Assembly: GCA_947626225.1 (NCBI GenBank)
Contig: CANQRH010000002.1
Location: 1-64,000 of the forward strand
Direction of reading: 5' to 3'
From: Candidatus Gastranaerophilales bacterium
Lineage (GTDB): Bacteria > Cyanobacteriota > Vampirovibrionia > Gastranaerophilales > Gastranaerophilaceae
Length of the DNA: 64,000 nucleotides
In this document: positions 47,564 through 58,693 of the stretch, one piece after another
Position numbering within the stretch: the stretch's first letter is position 1
How the letters are laid out: every line of letters starts with the position of its first letter
Notes under the pieces: model-generated
Database searches by the model: none
What the model was told of the DNA's origin: nothing
Seen by the model: only the letters and a program-made list of their open reading frames with translations
Position numbers and translations under genes: made by a program

Positions 47564-48796
47564 TTAAAAATTATCAACCTGCCCGCAAATATCAGTTCGG
47601 TATTTTTTACCGTCAAATTTTATTTGTTCTATATCTTCGTACAGCTGTTTTCTTGCTCTTGAAAGAGTTTTAGCTGTTTTGGTAAGCACAAGATTTCTGC
47701 CTTCAATTGTTTCATATTCAAGATAATTATTTTTTTTGAGCGGGAAAAATGTTATATCGGATTCAACGAGGTCAAGTCCTTCGATAACTTTTTGTTCAAA
47801 ACGTGAGCTTATTACACAGGAAACAGATGATGAATCGCTGATTTTTACGGTTTCAAAATCATCAGCAAATGAGCCGACAGCACAGGCTTCAAAAAGTGTA
47901 ATCAAATTCTCATCTATCAAATTTAAAACAGCCTGAGCATCGTGATCGGCTAAAAACGGTTTTAAATCAAGCACGGAAAATTTACCGTCCTCTCTCAAAA
48001 CGCAATCTGCACCGATTATTCCCATATATGGTGTCCCCCGTCTTTCAAGAAAGCTGAGAATATTTTGAACCTGTTTCATTATATTCTTTTCAGTTTCCGC
48101 TGATATTTTATAATCAGGTGTGAAAGCACCTGTTCCTGAGGTTAATATGCCGCCTTTGCCGTCTTGAGCAAATTTATAATTTGCAACGGATGTTATAGGT
48201 AATGCTTGATATCCGTCCGTGATTACGTACAGCGTGAAATCATGCCCGTAAACGTAGTCTTCTAATACAACCTTTTCTTCTCCGCGTGCAAATAAATCTT
48301 CGGTATAAGTTTTTGCATCGGAAAACGTTGTACATACTAATCTGCCGGTATTTGCTTCATCCGAGTCCGTTCTTATAACCTGAGGCATAGGTGCGTTTTT
48401 CAAATAATCAATTGCCATTGAAGATTTTTCAAATATTCCGAAGCGCGGTGTAGGTATGTGCAGCCTGTATAAAAGTTTTTTGCAGGCAGAACGGCTGAGC
48501 ATTGCATCCGCACTGTTTTTAGCGGGTGCAAAAATCAATTGTTCGTTAGCTTGAAAAAGTGTTGAAATATCGTTTTTTATTGCTTCGGAAGATGATGCGA
48601 CAGTTAAATCTATACCGTTTTCCAAAACGTATTCCAAAAGTTCTTTAACATTACCTTCTCTTATGTCAACGCAATTTGCAATATCTTTTATGCGCTCATT
48701 GCCCGGAGCAACGGTAACTTCGCAATCATAACTTTTCAGTTTGTTTGCAAGTGCGTATTCTTTTGCCGAGGAACCTGCAATCAATATTTTTTTCAT
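47564..48796 (-). CDS. purD: phosphoribosylamine--glycine ligase (ATP-grasp)
   Basis: MKKILIAGSSAKEYALANKL, VLEDYVYGHDFTLYVITDG, FLERRGTPYMGIIGADCVL; divergent but PurD-like. Confidence 0.75.
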   Translation of the reverse strand: MKKILIAGSSAKEYALANKLKSYDCEVTVAPGNERIKDIANCVDIREGNVKELLEYVLENGIDLTVASSSEAIKNDISTLFQANEQLIFAPAKNSADAMLSRSACKKLLYRLHIPTPRFGIFEKSSMAIDYLKNAPMPQVIRTDSDEANTGRLVCTTFSDAKTYTEDLFARGEEKVVLEDYVYGHDFTLYVITDGYQALPITSVANYKFAQDGKGGILTSGTGAFTPDYKISAETEKNIMKQVQNILSFLERRGTPYMGIIGADCVLREDGKFSVLDLKPFLADHDAQAVLNLIDENLITLFEACAVGSFADDFETVKISDSSSVSCVISSRFEQKVIEGLDLVESDITFFPLKKNNYLEYETIEGRNLVLTKTAKTLSRARKQLYEDIEQIKFDGKKYRTDICGQVDNF

Positions 48797-48866
48797 AGAT
48801 GTATTATAAAACAAAAATTTGTGTAATCAATTTACAAACACCGCAGTTGCATGATATAATCCGATT

Positions 48867-50018
48867 ATGAAGATTCCTGTTATCATAATATCTGAGGATA
48901 AGGGTGTTGCGGAGCTGGTTAAAAGATATTCCGAAAAGACGGAAAAGTATACTTTTATCGCTTCAACTTTTGATTTCTCAAAAGCATATAATGCGGTCAA
49001 AGAACTTTCAAAAGTGCTTGTTGTTGTTGACATTTCCGAATATCAGGAACAGGTTTTAAATTTTGTTTCAAAAGTAACTTCGGATTTCCCGCAATGCAGA
49101 GTTTGTGCATTGTCCGACAAACCCGATGTGGACTTGGTAATCAGGGCAATGAGAGTCGGCGCGTGTGATTTTGTTTCTATGCCCTTAATTGAATCGGATT
49201 TCAATCCCGTAATCGAAAAAATATATAATGACTTGACGGAAAATAAACCTAAAAAATCAAAATGCCGTGTAATTACGATTTATTCAAATAAAGGCGGTGT
49301 CGGAAAAACTTCTGTTGCAGTTAATTTAGCATTTGAACTGGCTAAAATTACAAAAGAAAATGTTGCACTTATTGATTTAAATTTTAGATTAGGCGATGTA
49401 ACAACATTTTTGGATTTAAAACCGTCATTTAATATTTCGTACATGCTTCAAAATCTTTCCAAGGTTAATGAAGATTTTCTTCTGTCCACTTTGGAAAAAT
49501 ACAAAGACACAAGCCTGTACGTGCTTGCAGATCCTCCAAATTTTAATCGGGAGGTAAACATTTTATCAAAAAATATAGCGGGACTTTTCAATGTTTTAAG
49601 AAATACGTTTTCTTACGTCGTTATTGATACGGCAGGCGGATTTGAAAAGAACGCTCTGACAGCGCTTGAAAATTCGGATTTGATACTGCTTGCATCAAAT
49701 GTAAATCTGCCCGCATTGCGAAACAGCCAGCGTTGTATCGAATACTTTGAAAAAATCGGTATTGAGAAAGAAAAAGTTCAAATCTTGATTAACCGATATA
49801 TGGAAAATGATGAAATCAATGCGGTTGATGTCGAAGAAGTTTTGGGAAAGGATTTGTATTGGAAAATACCGAACAATTATTTTACAATGATGTCCGCCGC
49901 GAACAAAGGTGTACCGGTGTCGCTTATCAATGCCGATTCTAATGTTGCATTAAGCTATAAAAATTTGGCATTAATGATATCGGACAGTGTATTCAGGGAA
50001 AAGAGCCATGAACGATAA
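48867..50018 (+). CDS. cpaE: CpaE-like receiver/ParA-type ATPase
   Basis: N-terminal receiver-like domain; ITIYSNKGGVGKTSVAVNLAFELA deviant Walker A; VVIDTAGGF. Confidence 0.82.
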   Translation: MKIPVIIISEDKGVAELVKRYSEKTEKYTFIASTFDFSKAYNAVKELSKVLVVVDISEYQEQVLNFVSKVTSDFPQCRVCALSDKPDVDLVIRAMRVGACDFVSMPLIESDFNPVIEKIYNDLTENKPKKSKCRVITIYSNKGGVGKTSVAVNLAFELAKITKENVALIDLNFRLGDVTTFLDLKPSFNISYMLQNLSKVNEDFLLSTLEKYKDTSLYVLADPPNFNREVNILSKNIAGLFNVLRNTFSYVVIDTAGGFEKNALTALENSDLILLASNVNLPALRNSQRCIEYFEKIGIEKEKVQILINRYMENDEINAVDVEEVLGKDLYWKIPNNYFTMMSAANKGVPVSLINADSNVALSYKNLALMISDSVFREKSHER

Positions 50019-51051
50019 ACTCAGCAGCAGATTTAATGTGATTGATAATGAAGACAGTTTCAAGCCCGAAGAAAGTTTTGAAGCTGATGAAGAAATTTCA
50101 GATATTCTGTTGAAAGACGAACTGCTTGAAAAAGTTGAAGCTATTCCCGTTTGGTTTGAATATTCATATGAAAAAAGAAAAGAAATGATTACGGCGTTTG
50201 TTGATTCAAAAGCTGCTGATATCCCGGATAAAGATGAATTGACGGAAAAATTGCTAAAAATTTCCTGCGGATACGGTGTTCTGCAAAATCTTGCACTTAA
50301 TAAAAATGTCGATACGATTTTTATTAACGGTGCAAAAAGCGTTTATGCGGAAATCTCGGGTAAAATCTCAAATTCGGGTATAAAGCTTTCCCAAAAGGAA
50401 TTTAATTTTATTAAAAACTCCGTCATGTCCGGAACGGATGAATTTTTTGCAAGTTTTGTTTCTCCCGAATGTATTGTTTTAAGACGCAAAAGGGATTTTG
50501 ATTTAAATTCTCTTGTTGAAAAAGGTTTTATTTCAAATGAGGTTTTTGCTTTCCTTGTAAATGAGCTTAAAAACGGCAAAAATATTGTTATCAGTGCTCC
50601 CTCATATTCGGGCAAAACAATGATTGCCGGTGCCGTTTTAAGTAAATTAAGCGATAAAAGGGTTGTTTTAATTGAAAATACGCCGAAGATATCTCATGAT
50701 TTTGACGGGCTTATAAAACTGGTTACGGATAATGATTTAAAATCTGCAGATGATACTTTAAATCTTTCACCCGATTATATTGTCTGCGATTTAAATAAGG
50801 TGCTTTTGTTTGACAGAAAAGGCGTTTTGATGACTTTAAACGCTGTTTCCGCTGAAGATGTTTTGAAAAAATTTATTAATGCTTATATTCAAAACGGTTA
50901 TATGGAAAAAATTGCTAAAAATGAAGTTTTAAACTATATTGATTATATTGTACATATTAACAAATCAGAATGCAAAGCAGATACCGTTTATGAAGTTACT
51001 CCGTCAAAAACTTCTTCCGCTGCTTTAAAAATTGTATCTGACTTTTCATGA
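50008..51051 (+). CDS. CpaF/TadA-like secretion ATPase, apparently degenerate
   Basis: SAPSYSGKTMIAGAVLSKLSDKRVVLIENTPKI (Walker A-like and following strand); DYIVCDLNKV replaces the canonical D-IIVGEVRG Walker B/Asp box; overlaps the cpaE 3' end. Confidence 0.7.
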   Translation: MNDKLSSRFNVIDNEDSFKPEESFEADEEISDILLKDELLEKVEAIPVWFEYSYEKRKEMITAFVDSKAADIPDKDELTEKLLKISCGYGVLQNLALNKNVDTIFINGAKSVYAEISGKISNSGIKLSQKEFNFIKNSVMSGTDEFFASFVSPECIVLRRKRDFDLNSLVEKGFISNEVFAFLVNELKNGKNIVISAPSYSGKTMIAGAVLSKLSDKRVVLIENTPKISHDFDGLIKLVTDNDLKSADDTLNLSPDYIVCDLNKVLLFDRKGVLMTLNAVSAEDVLKKFINAYIQNGYMEKIAKNEVLNYIDYIVHINKSECKADTVYEVTPSKTSSAALKIVSDFS

Positions 51052-51072
51052 TTTATGTTGTAGAATGTTGAT

Positions 51073-53067
51073 GTGGACAGAAAATTCAAAATTTCATCAA
51101 AATACAGTCCTGCGGGTGATCAGCCGAAAGCTATAGATGAACTTGTTGAAGGACTTAATAACGGCGAAGATTCCCAAACTCTTTTAGGTATTACCGGTTC
51201 GGGAAAAACTTTCACCATTGCAAATGTTATTGAACGGGTTCAAAAACCTACCCTGATTATCGCGCATAACAAAACTCTTGCCGCGCAGCTTTATAATGAA
51301 TTTAAAGAACTTTTTCCCGATAATGCGGTTGAATATTTTATAAGTTATTACGATTATTATCAGCCGGAAGCTTATATTCCGAGAACCGATACATTTATAG
51401 AAAAGTCCGCATCTATTAACGAAGAAATAGACAGGCTTCGCCACAATTCAACAAGAAGCCTTTACGAAAGAAACGATGTAATTATTGTAGCATCGGTTAG
51501 CTGCATATACGGTTTGGGGCTTCCTGAAAATTATTTCAGAGGTTCGGTTGAAATTAATGTCGGAGATGAAATTGCAAGAGATGACCTGCTCAGACATTTA
51601 GTCAGCGTTCAATATAAAAGAAATGATTTGGTGCTGGAACGCTCATCTTTCAGAGCAAGAGGCGATATTGTCGAGATAATGCCCGCTTACGAAAAAATTG
51701 TTACGCGCATTTATTTCTTCGGAGATGAAATTGAAAAAATCGTGAGGATTGATAACGTTACCGGAGAGATTATTGAAACTCCCGACAAAGTTGTAATTTA
51801 TCCTGCGGTTCATTATCTTTCCTATGATGAAAATGTTGATGAAACAATCTCTCTTATCAGAGCCGAATTACAACAAAGACTTGCCGAACTTAACGCTGAA
51901 AACAAAATTGTTGAGGCTCAAAGACTTGAACAAAGAGTAAAATACGATATAGAAATGATTAAAGAGATGGGTTATTGCTCAGGTATTGAAAACTATTCAA
52001 GAATTATTGAACGCCGTCCTCCGGGTTCCGCTCCGGCAACATTGCTTGATTATTTTCAGGGTGACTTTTTAACGGTTATTGATGAATCACATGTTACACT
52101 GCCTCAACTCAAGGGGATGTATCACGGAGATGCTTCAAGGAAGGATACGCTTATAGAATACGGATTCAGGCTTCCCTGTGCAAGAGATAACAGACCGTTA
52201 AAATTTGACGAATTTTTTAATAAAGTTCACCAAAAAATATATATTTCCGCTACTCCCGCCGAATTTGAACGCAATACTTCGTCGCGGCTTGTAGAGCAGA
52301 TTATCAGACCTACGGGACTTGTTGATCCGAAAATTTCCGTTCGCCCCATTATTTCACAGATTGAAGATTTGAAAAAAGAAATTGAAAAACGTGCGGAAAA
52401 GAACGAACGTGTTTTGATAACCACGTTAACAAAAAAAATGGCGGAAGATTTAACCGATTATTTTGTTCAGGAAGGTATCCGCGTACGTTATCTGCACAGT
52501 GAAATTCAATCGCTTGAACGTGTGGAAATCCTCAGAGATTTAAGGCTCGGTGAATTTGATGTACTTATCGGGGTTAACCTGTTGAGAGAAGGTTTGGACA
52601 TTCCGGAAGTTTCACTCGTTGCCATTATGGATGCCGATAAGGAAGGATTTTTACGTTCCGAAACCAGTCTTATTCAAACTATCGGACGTGCGGCAAGAAA
52701 TTCATGCGGTGAAGTTATTATGTATGCCGACAGAATGACGGAATCCATGGAAAAAGCCATTAACGAAACCGAGCGCAGACGGCAAATTCAACTTGATTAC
52801 AATAAAAAATACGGTATAATTCCGCAAACAATTAAGAAACCTATTGAAAATAATCTTCTTTCGCTCGTTGCAAGCTACCGTGATTTGGAAGATATTGTCG
52901 CGGAAGAAATGGTTGAAATGGGTGTTCAGAAAAAAGACTTACCCAAACTGATAGATCAACTTGAAAAAGATATGCATAAAGCCGCAAAAATTCTTGACTT
53001 TGAACGCGCCGCGGATATAAGAGATAAGTTAAAGAAACTTCGTGAAATGGTAAACGAAACTAAATAA
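51073..53067 (+). CDS. uvrB: excinuclease ABC subunit B
   Basis: [42 protein letters not shown]-terminal UVR motif. Confidence 0.97.
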   Translation: MDRKFKISSKYSPAGDQPKAIDELVEGLNNGEDSQTLLGITGSGKTFTIANVIERVQKPTLIIAHNKTLAAQLYNEFKELFPDNAVEYFISYYDYYQPEAYIPRTDTFIEKSASINEEIDRLRHNSTRSLYERNDVIIVASVSCIYGLGLPENYFRGSVEINVGDEIARDDLLRHLVSVQYKRNDLVLERSSFRARGDIVEIMPAYEKIVTRIYFFGDEIEKIVRIDNVTGEIIETPDKVVIYPAVHYLSYDENVDETISLIRAELQQRLAELNAENKIVEAQRLEQRVKYDIEMIKEMGYCSGIENYSRIIERRPPGSAPATLLDYFQGDFLTVIDESHVTLPQLKGMYHGDASRKDTLIEYGFRLPCARDNRPLKFDEFFNKVHQKIYISATPAEFERNTSSRLVEQIIRPTGLVDPKISVRPIISQIEDLKKEIEKRAEKNERVLITTLTKKMAEDLTDYFVQEGIRVRYLHSEIQSLERVEILRDLRLGEFDVLIGVNLLREGLDIPEVSLVAIMDADKEGFLRSETSLIQTIGRAARNSCGEVIMYADRMTESMEKAINETERRRQIQLDYNKKYGIIPQTIKKPIENNLLSLVASYRDLEDIVAEEMVEMGVQKKDLPKLIDQLEKDMHKAAKILDFERAADIRDKLKKLREMVNETK

Positions 53068-53767
53068 TATTATCTTTGTTTTCTTTAACGGCGATTGTTT
53101 CATAATCCATTTGGGCGGTATAATGTCCTATTACCGCCAGATTAATAACAGAAATCATACACCATATAAATATTGCAACGGGTGATGAAATACCTATAAA
53201 AAGAAGCATTAAATAACTTGCGGGCAGGCAGATTATTGCATTTGCAATTCCGAGCTTTAAAAGCATAATTAAAAATCCGACCAGTATATCGCCAAAGTAT
53301 TTGCTTATTAATTTAAAATTATATGCATCTTTAACTTTAAAATTTTGAGCATAAAGAATATAACCGGTATAAAAAATGCTGCCTGATATAGCTACGATTA
53401 TACAGAAAATGAATTTGGCGGATTTTTCGTCGGTAAATATCCCTGCACTGAGCTGCGTAAGATAGTAAGCCAGTGCACCTGCCAGAATTGCAATCGGCGC
53501 AAGAGCTATAAACCCTTTTAACCCCGCCCAGAATGTTGCAAAGATATTAAAAGACGGTAAAACGGTATTGTTTTCGTGCTTCACGTTTTGTGTGCATTTT
53601 AAAAGAAATCCGAATAAGAAAATATACACCGGCAATAACAGTGCTTGCTGATTACTGTTGTTATATCCCATAATACAGAAATACGCAGGAATGGTATACA
53701 AAATGTATTTTATTATTGCATTATTATCCTGTAATGATTCTTCCAATGCATCTTTTATTGAAGCCAT
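53060..53767 (-). CDS. multi-pass membrane protein, hypothetical
   Basis: About six hydrophobic segments; no recognised motif. Confidence 0.7.
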   Translation of the reverse strand: MASIKDALEESLQDNNAIIKYILYTIPAYFCIMGYNNSNQQALLLPVYIFLFGFLLKCTQNVKHENNTVLPSFNIFATFWAGLKGFIALAPIAILAGALAYYLTQLSAGIFTDEKSAKFIFCIIVAISGSIFYTGYILYAQNFKVKDAYNFKLISKYFGDILVGFLIMLLKLGIANAIICLPASYLMLLFIGISSPVAIFIWCMISVINLAVIGHYTAQMDYETIAVKENKDNII

Positions 53768-53793
53768 TTTAATTCCTTTCTTTTTAACAGCTA

Positions 53794-54873
53794 TTATATC
53801 ATATTATTCGGGATTGTGACAATAAATTTTGCTCCCTTTTCTTCGGAGCTTTTTACTTTTATTTTCCCGTTATGCAGTTTTACGAGTTCTCTTGTGATGG
53901 TAAGTCCCAAACCTGTCGATGATGATTGCCCCTGAGAAATTTGTTCAAATTTTTCAAATATTTTGCTCTGATTTTCTTTTGAAATGCCTATTCCGTCATC
54001 TTCTACAGTTATTTGGAAATCACATTTGTTCTTTTTTATTTCAAGTGTAATATTTTTTGAAGTGTATTTTATGGCATTGCTTAGCAGGTTAAATAAAATC
54101 TGTTGAATTTTTTGATAATCCGCTATTATTTCAAAATTATGGGTTTTATTCACAAATTTTAATTTTTTCTTTAGTATCAGAGGCTTTATTATATTGATAA
54201 CTTCATCTGATACCTGTGACGTTTCAAACTTTTTAAGATTTAATTTCATTGCGCCGGCTTCTATCTTGGACATATCAAGAATTTCGTTAATCATTTCCAA
54301 AAGTTTTATCCCTGATACTTTTATATCGCTTATGTATTCCGTCTGTTTTTCGTTAAGTTTACCGGCAATCCCGTTTTCAAGCATCTCGGAAAATCCTAAA
54401 ATCGAATTTAACGGAGTTCTTAATTCGTGCGAAACATGCGACAGGAATTTGGTTTTAATTTTTTCCGCCTGTTCTAATTTTTTATTGCTTTCTCTGATTT
54501 CAATGTATCCTTCCTGTAATGCTTCTATCTGCATTTTCACTATTTTGGATATTTCAATGTCTTTTGTGATATTTGCAATCGTACAGGCGCAGATTTTAAA
54601 CAGCTTTTTATCATTTTCATTGAAGTTTTTACCCGTAATGATTATTTCTCCGAATTTTGTTTTACGGAATTTTAAATCTTCTTTCAGGTACGGCTTTTTT
54701 ATTTTATTAAGTGATGCGGCTTTCGGGTTATGAGAATATTGAAGTGTATTTGTGTAAAATATATATCCGGATTCAAACGGAATTATCTTATTAAGCAGAG
54801 TAAACACATCCCTGCCGAAATTTTCGGAATCTTCAATAAGAAAAAAATCTTTTATAAGCTCAAATTTTTCCAA
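53794..54873 (-). CDS. sensor histidine kinase
   Basis: FLSHVSHELRTPLNSILGFSEML H-box; DDGIGIS, GLGLTITRELV ATPase motifs. Confidence 0.93.
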   Translation of the reverse strand: MEKFELIKDFFLIEDSENFGRDVFTLLNKIIPFESGYIFYTNTLQYSHNPKAASLNKIKKPYLKEDLKFRKTKFGEIIITGKNFNENDKKLFKICACTIANITKDIEISKIVKMQIEALQEGYIEIRESNKKLEQAEKIKTKFLSHVSHELRTPLNSILGFSEMLENGIAGKLNEKQTEYISDIKVSGIKLLEMINEILDMSKIEAGAMKLNLKKFETSQVSDEVINIIKPLILKKKLKFVNKTHNFEIIADYQKIQQILFNLLSNAIKYTSKNITLEIKKNKCDFQITVEDDGIGISKENQSKIFEKFEQISQGQSSSTGLGLTITRELVKLHNGKIKVKSSEEKGAKFIVTIPNNMI

Positions 54874-54877
54874 ATAT

Positions 54878-55405
54878 TTACTCCGGATTTTCTATATAGC
54901 CGATGCATTTGAGATTTCTGTAGTATCCGTCATAATCCAGTCCGTAGCCCACAAGAAACTTGTCGTCAGCTTCAAAACAGTAATAATCAGGTTCTATATC
55001 CGCTGTTCTTGCACTTTTTTTATCAAGAAGCGAGCAAAATTTTGTAGTTTTGGTGTGAAAATTGCAGTTTAAAAAGTCGATTAAAAATTTCGCCGTAAGC
55101 CCTGTATCTACTATATCTTCGATTATCAAAACATTTTTACCGTTCAAATCCGGAAGTGATATATCAACAGCGTTAACTTTACCGCTCGTAGTTGTACCGC
55201 CGTTGTAGCTGGAAAGCCTTATAAATTCCATTTTGACCGGCATGTTCAGATGTTTAACCAAATCAACGGTAAACATAACTGCCCCTTTGAGTACACAGAT
55301 TGCATAAATTTCTTCATTTCCGTAAAATTTGTTCAGTTTTTGTGCAAGTTCTTCAATTTTTTCTTGAATGATTTCCTGCGGATATAAAATTTTAATTTCG
55401 TTCAT
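54878..55405 (-). CDS. hpt: hypoxanthine phosphoribosyltransferase
   Basis: CVLKGAVMFTVDLVKHL, VLIIEDIVDTGLTAKFL, VGYGLDYDGYYRNL. Confidence 0.94.
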   Translation of the reverse strand: MNEIKILYPQEIIQEKIEELAQKLNKFYGNEEIYAICVLKGAVMFTVDLVKHLNMPVKMEFIRLSSYNGGTTTSGKVNAVDISLPDLNGKNVLIIEDIVDTGLTAKFLIDFLNCNFHTKTTKFCSLLDKKSARTADIEPDYYCFEADDKFLVGYGLDYDGYYRNLKCIGYIENPE

Positions 55406-56663
55406 ATTCCCTCAAACTTATTATGTGCGTTGGCTTTTGTCTTACTTTAATATTTTCGCTCAGCCCGATTCCCGCCGTCCACATGACTTCATTATTTTTA
55501 CACAAAAATACTAAATCATCTTTTTCATGTGAAGGAATTTTTTTTTCGTTCAGATATTTTTTGAGTTTTTGCGTTCCTGACATGCCGAGCGGTTGTATTT
55601 TGTCGCCGTCTTTTCTGTGGCGGAGAACAAAATCAACTTTATCGGTTTCAATATAAGCTTTTAATTCTTTATCAGACGGGAATTTCGATATTTTACCGTC
55701 AAATTTTTCTATTTTGAATATATATTTGTCAAACTTATATTCACCGCATTTTTTTATTTTGATTTCAGTAATATTTTTGTCTTTCTTTTTTACGATTTCC
55801 GTTTTATTCTCATTTGTAAACAGCCATAAATCTTTTGACAGTGACATCTTTCGGCCTGATTTGGAAGTTTTGTTTTCGTCTAAAAATGAACAGATTTTTT
55901 CGACTTTCTTTTTATCGTAATCAATATTATTGTTAATCAAAAGCTCTCTGACAAGCCTTTTTCGTTCAATACTACCGGCTTTTTTTATATCTTTTGTGAG
56001 GTATTTTGAAATAAGTTCATTATCCTGCATGCATAATTCGGATAAAGAATTTAAAGCATAGCTGACTTTTGGGTTAATCTCGCGCATAAGCGGAAGAATT
56101 TTGTGCCTTATAAGGTTTCTTTTATATTTTGTGTCATTGTTGGAACTGTCCCTGTTCGGTTTCAGATGATTTTCCGAGCAATACTTTTCAATTTCCGCAC
56201 GTGAAACAGAAAGCAAAGGTCTGTAAAAAATCTCTCTTTTTTCGGCAATTCCCTGTAATCCTGTTGTACCTGTTCCTTTAATAATCCTGTACAGAACGGT
56301 TTCCGCATTATCATCAAAGTTGTGAGCGGTAAAAACGATTTGTGAATTATATTTGTCCGCACAGCGTCTGAAAAAATCGTACCTTGCTTCTCTTGCATCA
56401 TTTTCGGTTTTTCGTGTGTCTTTTAAAGTTTCACAGTAAAATTTAATATTTCTTGATTTTGCAAATTCTTCGCATACCTTTGCTTCTTCAAGACTTTCTT
56501 TTCCGCGCCAGTTGTGGTTTAAATGCACGCATACAATATCATAATCAAGCTTGTGCAGAACATGTGCAAGACACATGGAATCGTATCCGCCGGAAAAAGC
56601 AACAATAAAAGTACCTTTCAGCTTATATTTTTTTATAAAGTTTTTAACAATCCCGTTAATCAA
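55392..56663 (-). CDS. tilS: tRNA(Ile)-lysidine synthase
   Basis: VAFSGGYDSMCLAHVL (SGGxDS), NHNWRGKES, TAHNFDDNAETVLYRIIKGTGTTGLQGI. Confidence 0.94.
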   Translation of the reverse strand: MINGIVKNFIKKYKLKGTFIVAFSGGYDSMCLAHVLHKLDYDIVCVHLNHNWRGKESLEEAKVCEEFAKSRNIKFYCETLKDTRKTENDAREARYDFFRRCADKYNSQIVFTAHNFDDNAETVLYRIIKGTGTTGLQGIAEKREIFYRPLLSVSRAEIEKYCSENHLKPNRDSSNNDTKYKRNLIRHKILPLMREINPKVSYALNSLSELCMQDNELISKYLTKDIKKAGSIERKRLVRELLINNNIDYDKKKVEKICSFLDENKTSKSGRKMSLSKDLWLFTNENKTEIVKKKDKNITEIKIKKCGEYKFDKYIFKIEKFDGKISKFPSDKELKAYIETDKVDFVLRHRKDGDKIQPLGMSGTQKLKKYLNEKKIPSHEKDDLVFLCKNNEVMWTAGIGLSENIKVRQKPTHIISLREYERN

Positions 56664-56666
56664 AGT

Positions 56667-58031
56667 TTAAGCCTCGTGAAACTTTTTTACCCCTTCTTTA
56701 ATTTCCACGGCATCAACTCCGAGTTGTTCAAGAGCTTTCATTGCAAGTGAGTCGGGTTCGGTTGTCAGCGCAAGAAGCATGTGCGAAGATTCTATTTTCG
56801 GTTTGTTTTCCTTTTTAGCCAGCTCCCATGCGGTTTCAAGGACTCGTTTTGCACGTTCGGTAAATACTATCTGCTTGTCATAATATTCATTGCCGAATCC
56901 TATAAGATTTTCAACAACATTTCTCGCATCTTTGATGTTAATTTCCAGCTCGGAAAGAACTTGTCCGCCTATTCCCGTTCCCTCTCCTATAATACCGAGC
57001 AAAATCATTTCCGTTCCGACAATATTTCTTCCGAGCCTTCTTGCTTCCTCTTTTGCAAGCCTCAAAATTGTAAGGGTTTCGGGCATTTGCTTTTCAATCG
57101 GTTTTATGATGCTGTGTGCCAAATCGTCATCGGGAATTTTTAAAGCTTTCAAAATATCATAAGCAATTCCCCGTTTTGTTTTTAGCAGCCCGAGTACTAT
57201 ATGTTCGGGCAAAACTACGGATGAACCAAGCTCTTTTGCCGTTTGCAAAGCTGAACTCATTGTTGTAAAGGCGTTTGGTGTAAAAATAATTTGTCTGCCT
57301 TCGTATTCTGCCTGACGTGATTGTATTTTTGAAAGTTTTTCTTCAAATTTTTCGCTTGTAACGCCGTACTGTTCAAATATTTTACTTAATTGCGAGTCTT
57401 TATCTTCCAAAATTGATGATAAAATTTGTTCAGTCCCCAAAATTTCATAATTTGATGTGGAAAGCTTGGACACGGCACGTTCAAATACTTTTGCGGATTC
57501 TTCACTGTCAAAAATATTGTCCGTTTCCTTTGTTTTCTTATCTGAAGTTTCTTTTTTATCGTCTTCTTCGGGATGATAAAGTCGTTTTGTCTTTTTTTGA
57601 ACGAGCTTTTCAAGCAGTGATTTTGATTTGTATATGTCAAAACCTAAGCTTTCAAGTATTTTGACATTATTGGATTTTTTATCCGAAATAGTGGCAAGAA
57701 ATAAATGCTCGTAAAGTATTGTGGGATTTCCCGATTTGTTTGCCAAATCAAGAGATTTCTTTAAGATTTCTTTGTAATCATCATCAAAAGGTAAAGGGCG
57801 GTTTTCATCTTGTCTTGATGAAGTTATATGCTGATATTTTATAATTTCATCGGACAATTTTTCTCTTGTGATGTCGTAAGATTTAAAAATCTTTAAAGAA
57901 AATCCTTTAGCCTCATCGAATAATGCCAGTAAAAGATGTTCGGGCGTAACTTTATTGGCTCCGATTTCTTTTGCCGTTGCCTGAGATGTGCTTACAACAT
58001 TTATTGCTTTTTCGGTAAATTTTTCAAACAA
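56667..58031 (-). CDS. tandem Clp_N-domain protein without AAA+ domains
   Basis: MFEKFTEKAINVVSTSQATAKEIGANKVTPEHLLLALF, then two further repeat regions (FTPNAFTTMSSALQTAKELGSSVVLPEHIVLGLL; FTERAKRVLETAWELAKKENKPKIESSHMLLALT); ends at 454 aa with no Walker motifs. Confidence 0.85.
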   Translation of the reverse strand: MFEKFTEKAINVVSTSQATAKEIGANKVTPEHLLLALFDEAKGFSLKIFKSYDITREKLSDEIIKYQHITSSRQDENRPLPFDDDYKEILKKSLDLANKSGNPTILYEHLFLATISDKKSNNVKILESLGFDIYKSKSLLEKLVQKKTKRLYHPEEDDKKETSDKKTKETDNIFDSEESAKVFERAVSKLSTSNYEILGTEQILSSILEDKDSQLSKIFEQYGVTSEKFEEKLSKIQSRQAEYEGRQIIFTPNAFTTMSSALQTAKELGSSVVLPEHIVLGLLKTKRGIAYDILKALKIPDDDLAHSIIKPIEKQMPETLTILRLAKEEARRLGRNIVGTEMILLGIIGEGTGIGGQVLSELEINIKDARNVVENLIGFGNEYYDKQIVFTERAKRVLETAWELAKKENKPKIESSHMLLALTTEPDSLAMKALEQLGVDAVEIKEGVKKFHEA

Positions 58032-58033
58032 AA

Positions 58034-58282
58034 CTATTCCTCGTCTTCCATGCTTTCAACATATTGAGCTACTTTTTCAAATTCATTGTCATCATCAATA
58101 GTTTCAAACAAATAGTCTTCTCCGTCTTTTGTTAAGCGCATAAGGACAATTTCTTCAGCTTCATCATCTTCTACGGGAAGAAGGAGAGCATATTCTTTGT
58201 CGTCAACTTCTACGATGTCATATAACTCAAATTTTACCACATTACCGTTTTCATCTAAGGTTTCAATAATTTGATCTTCCAT
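58034..58282 (-). CDS. DUF1292-family protein
   Basis: Small acidic protein, FELYDIVEVDDKEYALLLPVEDDEAEEIVLMRL. Confidence 0.8.
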   Translation of the reverse strand: MEDQIIETLDENGNVVKFELYDIVEVDDKEYALLLPVEDDEAEEIVLMRLTKDGEDYLFETIDDDNEFEKVAQYVESMEDEE

Positions 58283-58285
58283 AAT

Positions 58286-58693
58286 TTATCCTTTCATTTT
58301 TGACAGGTATTGTTCCAGTATAATACAAGCACTTTCAATATCAACAAGTCCCTTGTTTTTTCTGAAATCAATTTTGCGTGCACGCAGATTTTCTTCTGCG
58401 GTTTCCGACGTCAAACGTTCATCTTCATATATTATCTCATAACCTGATAATTTTGAGGCAAATGATTTACAATCCTCAGCCTGAGAGCCTTCCGTACCGT
58501 CCATGTTGTACGGGACTCCGATGACTATTTTTTTGACGTTGTTTTCTTTTATTATATTTTCAATTTCACAAATTGCGGTTTCTTCGGGCTGCCTTTGTAC
58601 GCAGGAATGGGCGTTTGCCGTTACAAGAAGATAGTCGCTGAGTGCAATTCCTATCCTTTTTGTCCCTATATCTAGAGCCATGACTTTGTACAT
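58286..58693 (-). CDS. ruvX: Holliday junction resolvase RuvX/YqgF
   Basis: MALDIGTKRIGIALSD, IVIGVPYNMDGTEGSQAE, YEDERLTS. Confidence 0.93.
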   Translation of the reverse strand: MYKVMALDIGTKRIGIALSDYLLVTANAHSCVQRQPEETAICEIENIIKENNVKKIVIGVPYNMDGTEGSQAEDCKSFASKLSGYEIIYEDERLTSETAEENLRARKIDFRKNKGLVDIESACIILEQYLSKMKG

